The translations under genes were made by a program, and so were the position numbers. The notes beneath the pieces were generated by a model. That model was not told the DNA's origin. It saw only the letters and a program-made list of their open reading frames with translations, and did no database searches. This document shows, piece after piece, positions 7,071-10,585 of a stretch of 10,585 bases of DNA (its first letter is position 1; each line of letters opens with the position of its first letter). Origin of the DNA: Thioalkalivibrio sp. (GTDB lineage Bacteria > Pseudomonadota > Gammaproteobacteria > Ectothiorhodospirales > Ectothiorhodospiraceae); assembly GCA_003550945.1 (NCBI GenBank), contig PULL01000242.1:1-10585 (forward strand). The letters are read 5' to 3'.

Positions 7071-7900
7071 GCCGCATTGCGAAGCGTTTTGCCGAGACCC
7101 GTGCCAGCGGGCGTGCCGCACTGATCCCTTACGTCACCGCCGGTGACCCCGCACCGGACGTGACGGTGCCCCTGCTGCACGATCTGGTCGCGGCTGGTGC
7201 GGATTTGCTCGAACTCGGCGTTCCGTTCTCGGATCCGATGGCCGACGGACCGGTGATCCAGCTCGCCTGCGAGCGATCCCTGGCCGCCGGCACGCGTCTA
7301 CGGGACGTGCTGGCGATGGTGCGCGAGTTCCGCGAGAAGGATTCGGATACCCCGGTGGTGCTGATGGGCTACCTGAACCCGGTGGAACGCATGGGCGCGG
7401 AGGTTTTCGCCCAGGCGGCTGCAGAGGCCGGCGTGGACGGGGTGCTGATGGTGGATCTGCCGCCGGAAGAGAGCAGCGACCTGACCGGTCTGCTGGATCG
7501 GGCCGGGATCGATCCGATCTTCCTTGTCGCTCCGACCACCTCGGAGTCCCGCCTGCGCCACGTGGCCGCCGCGGCGCGCGGTTTCATCTATTATGTGTCC
7601 CTTAAGGGCGTGACCGGCGCCCAGAGCCTGGATCCGGCGGCTCTTGGCGCCCGGCTGGAAGCCATTCGCGCGATCAGCGAACTCCCGCTGGGTGTGGGGT
7701 TCGGCATCCGCGATGCGGCGACTGCGGCAGCGGTCGCTGAGGTCGCGGACGCGGTGGTGGTTGGAAGCGCGATCGTTCGTCTTGCCGAACAGCACCTCGA
7801 CGCGCCCGAGCAGTTCCGCGCTGCGGCAGCGGCACTGGCTCGCGAGATGCGGTCGGCGATGGACGCCGCGCGGGCGGATACGGCGCCGGCCGCGGTCTGA
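7067..7900 (+). CDS. trpA: Tryptophan synthase alpha chain
   Basis: TrpA cleaves indole-3-glycerol phosphate into indole and glyceraldehyde 3-phosphate and passes indole through a tunnel to TrpB. The product has 277 residues. Catalytic E49 (LLELGVPFSDP) and D60 (MADGP) fall at the same numbers as in E. coli. Other signatures are PYVTAGDP, GVLMVDLPPEE, FLVAPTTSESRL, YYVSLKGVTGAQ and GVGFGIRDA. GTG 7067 overlaps the trpB stop by 4 bp (GTGA) and is preceded by GAGGGG at 7053-7058, the best Shine-Dalgarno sequence of the trp group. The overlap implies coupled translation of the two partner subunits. Confidence 0.98.
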   Translation: MSRIAKRFAETRASGRAALIPYVTAGDPAPDVTVPLLHDLVAAGADLLELGVPFSDPMADGPVIQLACERSLAAGTRLRDVLAMVREFREKDSDTPVVLMGYLNPVERMGAEVFAQAAAEAGVDGVLMVDLPPEESSDLTGLLDRAGIDPIFLVAPTTSESRLRHVAAAARGFIYYVSLKGVTGAQSLDPAALGARLEAIRAISELPLGVGFGIRDAATAAAVAEVADAVVVGSAIVRLAEQHLDAPEQFRAAAAALAREMRSAMDAARADTAPAAV

Positions 7901-7937
7901 CCCTTCAGCGGCCCGGCACGGAGGACAGGAAGAGCCC

Positions 7938-8897
7938 ATGAGCTGGTTTGAGAAGCTGATGCCCTCGCGCATCCGCACCGACAGCGTTACCAAGCGTACG
8001 GTGCCAGAGGGTCTGTGGGTGCGCTGCGAGGGCTGCGACGCGACGCTCTACCGCCCGGAACTGGAGCGCAACCTCGACGTCTGCCCGAAGTGCGGTCACC
8101 ATCGTCGTGTGGGTGCGCGCCGGCGCCTGGAAATCTTCCTCGACGAGGGTCCGCGCGAGGAGATCGGCGCAGCCGTCGAGGCGTCCGATGTGCTGAAGTT
8201 CCGGGACAGCAAGAAATACCGCGATCGCCTGTCCGCCGCGCAGAAGGCCACGGGCGAGAAGGACGCGCTGGTGGTGATGCGCGGCGAGCTGGAAGGCGCG
8301 CCGATCGTGGCTGCCGCGTTCGACTTCTTCTTCATGGGGGGCTCGATGGGCTCCGCGGTCGGCGAGCGTTTCGTGCGGGGCGCCGAGCGGGCGCTGCAGG
8401 AGCGGATTCCAATGGTCTGCTTCTCCGCCAGCGGCGGCGCGCGCATGCAGGAGGCGCTGTTTTCGCTGATGCAGATGGCCAAGACCAGCGCCGCGCTGGC
8501 CCGGCTGCGCGAGGCGGGCGTCCCCTTCGTGTCGGTGATGACGGACCCGACGATGGGCGGCGTGTCGGCCAGCCTCGCGATGCTGGGCGATATCAACGCC
8601 GCCGAGCCCAAGGCCCTGATCGGCTTTGCCGGTCCACGGGTCATCCAGCAGACCGTGCGGGAGACTCTTCCAGAGGGCTTCCAGCGTTCGGAATTCCTGC
8701 TGCAGCATGGCGCGATCGATCTGATCATCGATCGCCGGGAGATGCGCAGCCAGTTGGCTTCGCTGCTGGCGATGTTCACCCACCACATCCCGCCGCCCGC
8801 CGCCGCGCAAGGGTCCGGCGGCAGCCCAGGCACCTACGCCGGGGACCCTGGAATGGGTGGGCCGGCTGGCCCGGAAGGCCCCCGGACACCTGGCTGA
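7938..8897 (+). CDS. accD: Acetyl-CoA carboxylase carboxyltransferase subunit beta
   Basis: AccD with AccA transfers the carboxyl group from biotin to acetyl-CoA, giving malonyl-CoA for fatty-acid synthesis. The product has 319 residues. The N-terminal zinc ribbon has Cys at 30, 33, 49 and 52 (CEGC, CPKC), 3 residues off the E. coli positions. The carboxyltransferase fold shows FMGGSMGSAVGERFVRG, SASGGARMQEAL and GGVSASLAMLGD. ATG 7938 is preceded by AGGAAG at 7927-7932. It follows trpA by 37 bp with no terminator, so it is probably in the same operon. The last 35 residues (285-319) are a Pro/Gly/Ala-rich tail that makes it longer than the 304-residue E. coli protein. accA is not in the window. 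Confidence 0.97.
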   Translation: MSWFEKLMPSRIRTDSVTKRTVPEGLWVRCEGCDATLYRPELERNLDVCPKCGHHRRVGARRRLEIFLDEGPREEIGAAVEASDVLKFRDSKKYRDRLSAAQKATGEKDALVVMRGELEGAPIVAAAFDFFFMGGSMGSAVGERFVRGAERALQERIPMVCFSASGGARMQEALFSLMQMAKTSAALARLREAGVPFVSVMTDPTMGGVSASLAMLGDINAAEPKALIGFAGPRVIQQTVRETLPEGFQRSEFLLQHGAIDLIIDRREMRSQLASLLAMFTHHIPPPAAAQGSGGSPGTYAGDPGMGGPAGPEGPRTPG

Positions 8898-8999
8898 GTT
8901 GTCCCGCGCGATGATCCTGAGCCCCTTGCCGTCGGCGGCGGCGGGTCGTTGTCGCTGCGCACGCCTGGCGCTCTGAGCGAGCGGTTGGACGGCCTTCGG

Positions 9000-10292
9000 A
9001 TGCGTTTCGACACCCTGCAGCAGTGGCTGGACTGGCAGGAGACCCTGCACCCCAGGAAAATCGACCTCACGCTGGACAGGGTGGCCGTCGTGGCGGACGC
9101 GTTGGGTCTGCGGGAGAATCCGCCGGTTACCATCGTGGTCGGCGGTACCAACGGCAAGGGGACGGTGGCGACGGTGGTCGCCGCGCTGCTGCGGGCGCTC
9201 GGTTTTCGGGTGGGCCTGTACACGTCTCCCCACCTGCTGCGGTACAACGAACGCGTGGTCATCGACGGCGCTCTCGTCTCCGATGCTGATCTGTGCCGTG
9301 CGTTTGCCGCAGCCGACGCCGCACGCGGCGATCACTCCCTGACCTATTTCGAATTCGGCACGCTGGCGGCCGTCTGGCTGTTCCGGGAGCGGCAGGTGGA
9401 TTTTCAGGTGCTGGAAGTGGGTCTCGGCGGGCGGTTGGACGCCGTGAACGTCTGGGATGCCGACGTCGCGGCGATCACCTGTGTCGATCTGGATCACCAG
9501 GCCTGGCTCGGGAACGATCGCGAGCAGATCGGGCGGGAGAAGGCGGGGATCATGCGGAGAGGTCGCCCGGTGGTGCTGGGGGAGGAGGCGCCTCCCGCGA
9601 GTGTGCTCGAGGCGGCACTCGGTCTCGGGGCACCGGTCTGCCGTCTCGGCCGGGACTACCGGCTTGAGCCGGAGGCCGCCGGTGGCGCGTGGTCCTGGAT
9701 GGGCGGTACGACGCCCCTTGGTCTGGATTCCGATGTGCTCGGACAACTCGAGGGTGCCCGCGGCCGCAATGTGGCGACCGCGCTGGCGATCCTTCACCTG
9801 CTTGACCTGCAGCCGCAACTGAGCCCCGAGGTTCTTCGTGCCGGATGGTCGGCTGCCCCGCCGGCGCGGCTGCAGCGTCTGCCGGGGCGTCCGGAATGGT
9901 TGCTGGACGTGGCCCACAATCCGCAGTCGGCGCGGGAGCTTTCGCGCTGGCTCGCCACACACCCGGTGTCCGGCGCGGTCGCGGCGATTGTCGCGGTGAT
10001 GGCGGACAAGGAGCGCGGTCCGATGTTCGAGGCATTGCGTGCGCAGGTGGATGTCTGGATCCCGATCGATGTGCCCGGGGCGCGCGCGTTGCCTGCCGAG
10101 GTGCTCGCAGCCGAACTGGGCGCACTGCCGGAGGGCGGTGTCGTGCGCGCCGCAGACCCCGGGGCCGCGGTCGCTGCGGCCGTGGCAAGCGCTGGCCCCC
10201 TCGGGCGCGTGGTGGTCTTTGGCTCCTTCATGACCGTGCAGGCGGTGCTGGAATGCCTCGATCCCTCGATGCTGCTGAAGGCCACGGCCTGA
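9000..10292 (+). CDS. folC: Bifunctional folylpolyglutamate / dihydrofolate synthase
   Basis: FolC adds glutamate to dihydropteroate to make dihydrofolate, and then to folates to make polyglutamates. From ATG 9000 the product has 430 residues, close to E. coli (422). The ATP-binding loop is GGTNGKGT at 48-55. Mur-ligase-type signatures follow: YTSPHLLRYNERV, EVGLGGRLDAVN, the REKAGI lysine K181, and DVAHNP at 303-308 in the C-terminal domain. The end VVFGSFMTVQAVLE is typical. A longer reading from TTG 8949 adds 17 residues; ATG 9000 is preferred because MRFDTLQQWLDWQETLHP matches where the family normally starts, but neither start has a strong Shine-Dalgarno sequence. The accD-folC order is classic in gammaproteobacteria. 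The 102 bp between accD and ATG 9000 hold no other convincing gene. Confidence 0.95.
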   Translation: MRFDTLQQWLDWQETLHPRKIDLTLDRVAVVADALGLRENPPVTIVVGGTNGKGTVATVVAALLRALGFRVGLYTSPHLLRYNERVVIDGALVSDADLCRAFAAADAARGDHSLTYFEFGTLAAVWLFRERQVDFQVLEVGLGGRLDAVNVWDADVAAITCVDLDHQAWLGNDREQIGREKAGIMRRGRPVVLGEEAPPASVLEAALGLGAPVCRLGRDYRLEPEAAGGAWSWMGGTTPLGLDSDVLGQLEGARGRNVATALAILHLLDLQPQLSPEVLRAGWSAAPPARLQRLPGRPEWLLDVAHNPQSARELSRWLATHPVSGAVAAIVAVMADKERGPMFEALRAQVDVWIPIDVPGARALPAEVLAAELGALPEGGVVRAADPGAAVAAAVASAGPLGRVVVFGSFMTVQAVLECLDPSMLLKATA

Positions 10293-10315
10293 CGCTGCGG
10301 TCGGCACGGCGTGCG

Positions 10316-10349
10316 CCGGTCGGAAAATCCGGGCGCGGACCGGTATACT
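10316..10349 (+). promoter_or_regulatory. Candidate promoter with dyads before dedD
   Basis: TATACT at 10344-10349 is a good -10-like hexamer. Around its -35 zone is an outer inverted repeat CCGGTC (10316-10321) / GACCGG (10338-10343) enclosing a smaller dyad CGGA-AAA-TCCG (10321-10331). The best -35 candidates (CGGAAA or TCGGAA) are poor. There is no T-tract, so the dyads do not look like a folC terminator. The arrangement would suit a regulated promoter for the dedD group, but the evidence is only a pattern seen by eye. Confidence 0.3.
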
Positions 10350-10368
10350 TCGGGACTCACGCATTTTT

Positions 10369-10403
10369 GGCTGGGGGCAGCCGGCCGTTTGCGGGGCCCG
10401 GCT
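10369..10403 (+). other. Two alternative hairpins in the putative dedD leader
   Basis: GGCTG (10369-10373) pairs with CAGCC (10378-10382) around a GGGG loop. AGCCGG (10379-10384) can instead pair with CCGGCT (10398-10403). The two share bases 10379-10382, so they exclude each other. A T5 run (10364-10368) lies before, not after, the first hairpin, which argues against a terminator. The rest of the 229-bp stretch 10293-10521 shows no gene or known RNA motif. Confidence 0.3.
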
Positions 10404-10521
10404 TGCCACCTCAGTGTGACCCGTCGCAGATCATGAATCCTTGTTTCAATTCCGCCAGCCCGTTGCGGAGCCCAGCCGCCGCCACCAGCAGCGGCCGCGG
10501 GAAGGGAGAGCCCAGTCACCG

Positions 10522-10585
10522 ATGACCGTGGAGCCACCTGTGCGTTACCGCATGGTCGGGGCGATCGTCCTGATCTTCCTGGCCG
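10522..10585 (+). CDS. Probable DedD-type SPOR-domain protein, N-terminus (partial)
   Basis: Only 21 codons are visible before the window ends: a short head MTVEPPVRYR followed by MVGAIVLIFLA, the start of a membrane anchor. DedD-type proteins begin with a similar R-(L/M)-VGA-hydrophobic segment, then a periplasmic linker and a SPOR domain that binds denuded septal peptidoglycan. The gene directly after folC in many gammaproteobacteria is dedD (followed by cvpA and purF), which supports the call. ATG 10522 has GAAGGGAG upstream with a rather long gap of about 13 bases; GTG 10540 is an alternative start. The SPOR domain itself is outside the window. Confidence 0.6.
   Translation, partial: MTVEPPVRYRMVGAIVLIFLA

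Noticed and set aside
8911..8976. Small 21-codon frame from ATG 8911 between accD and folC
   Set aside because: No Shine-Dalgarno sequence, Arg/Cys/Ala-biased product typical of GC-rich spacer, and no recognisable leader-peptide signature.
7905..10409. 834-codon open frame on the minus strand across accD and folC
   Set aside because: It is antisense to two clearly recognisable, conserved genes and its translation is Arg/His/Gln-rich with no family resemblance. Long antisense frames are expected in high-GC coding DNA.

Overview
The window is an ordinary, gene-dense, high-GC housekeeping stretch. Gene content, gene order and protein character point to a gammaproteobacterium, probably in the purple-sulfur / Ectothiorhodospiraceae-like (Chromatiales) part of the class. 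That placement is inferred from the layout leuB-asd-fimV-truA-trpF-trpB-trpA-accD-folC-dedD, which resembles the arrangement known from pseudomonads and their relatives, and not from a database search. All genes lie on the + strand.

Layout: (1) 1-62 is the last 20 codons of what is most likely leuB. (2) 92-1117 is asd, aspartate-semialdehyde dehydrogenase, full length in one frame but cut by an in-frame TAA at 731-733. (3) 1118-1251 is an intergenic stretch with a promoter-like sequence whose -10 overlaps a perfect 14-bp palindrome. (4) 1252-3606 is fimV, a large inner-membrane/periplasmic polar-hub protein. (5) 3596-4366 is a small membrane protein resembling the T (CbiQ/EcfT) subunit of energy-coupling-factor transporters, with no partner genes beside it. 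(6) 4366-5178 is truA. (7) 5231-7900 is trpF-trpB-trpA, each overlapping the next by a few bases. (8) 7938-8897 is accD. (9) 9000-10292 is folC. (10) 10293-10521 is an intergenic region with dyads and a -10-like hexamer, followed by the first 21 codons of a probable dedD-type SPOR protein that runs off the window.

The genes fall into three functional blocks: amino-acid synthesis (leuB, asd), cell-pole/pilus organisation plus tRNA modification (fimV, membrane protein, truA), and a probable trpFBA-accD-folC operon joining the late tryptophan pathway to fatty-acid and folate synthesis. Short overlaps (1-11 bp) between fimV and the membrane gene, the membrane gene and truA, trpF and trpB, and trpB and trpA suggest translational coupling.

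I see no tRNA, rRNA, CRISPR array, insertion sequence, prophage or defence island. The one strongly unusual observation is the stop codon inside asd. It sits exactly where the family carries a conserved active-site glutamate, in a gene that is normally needed for cell-wall and amino-acid synthesis. No previously undescribed system is evident here.
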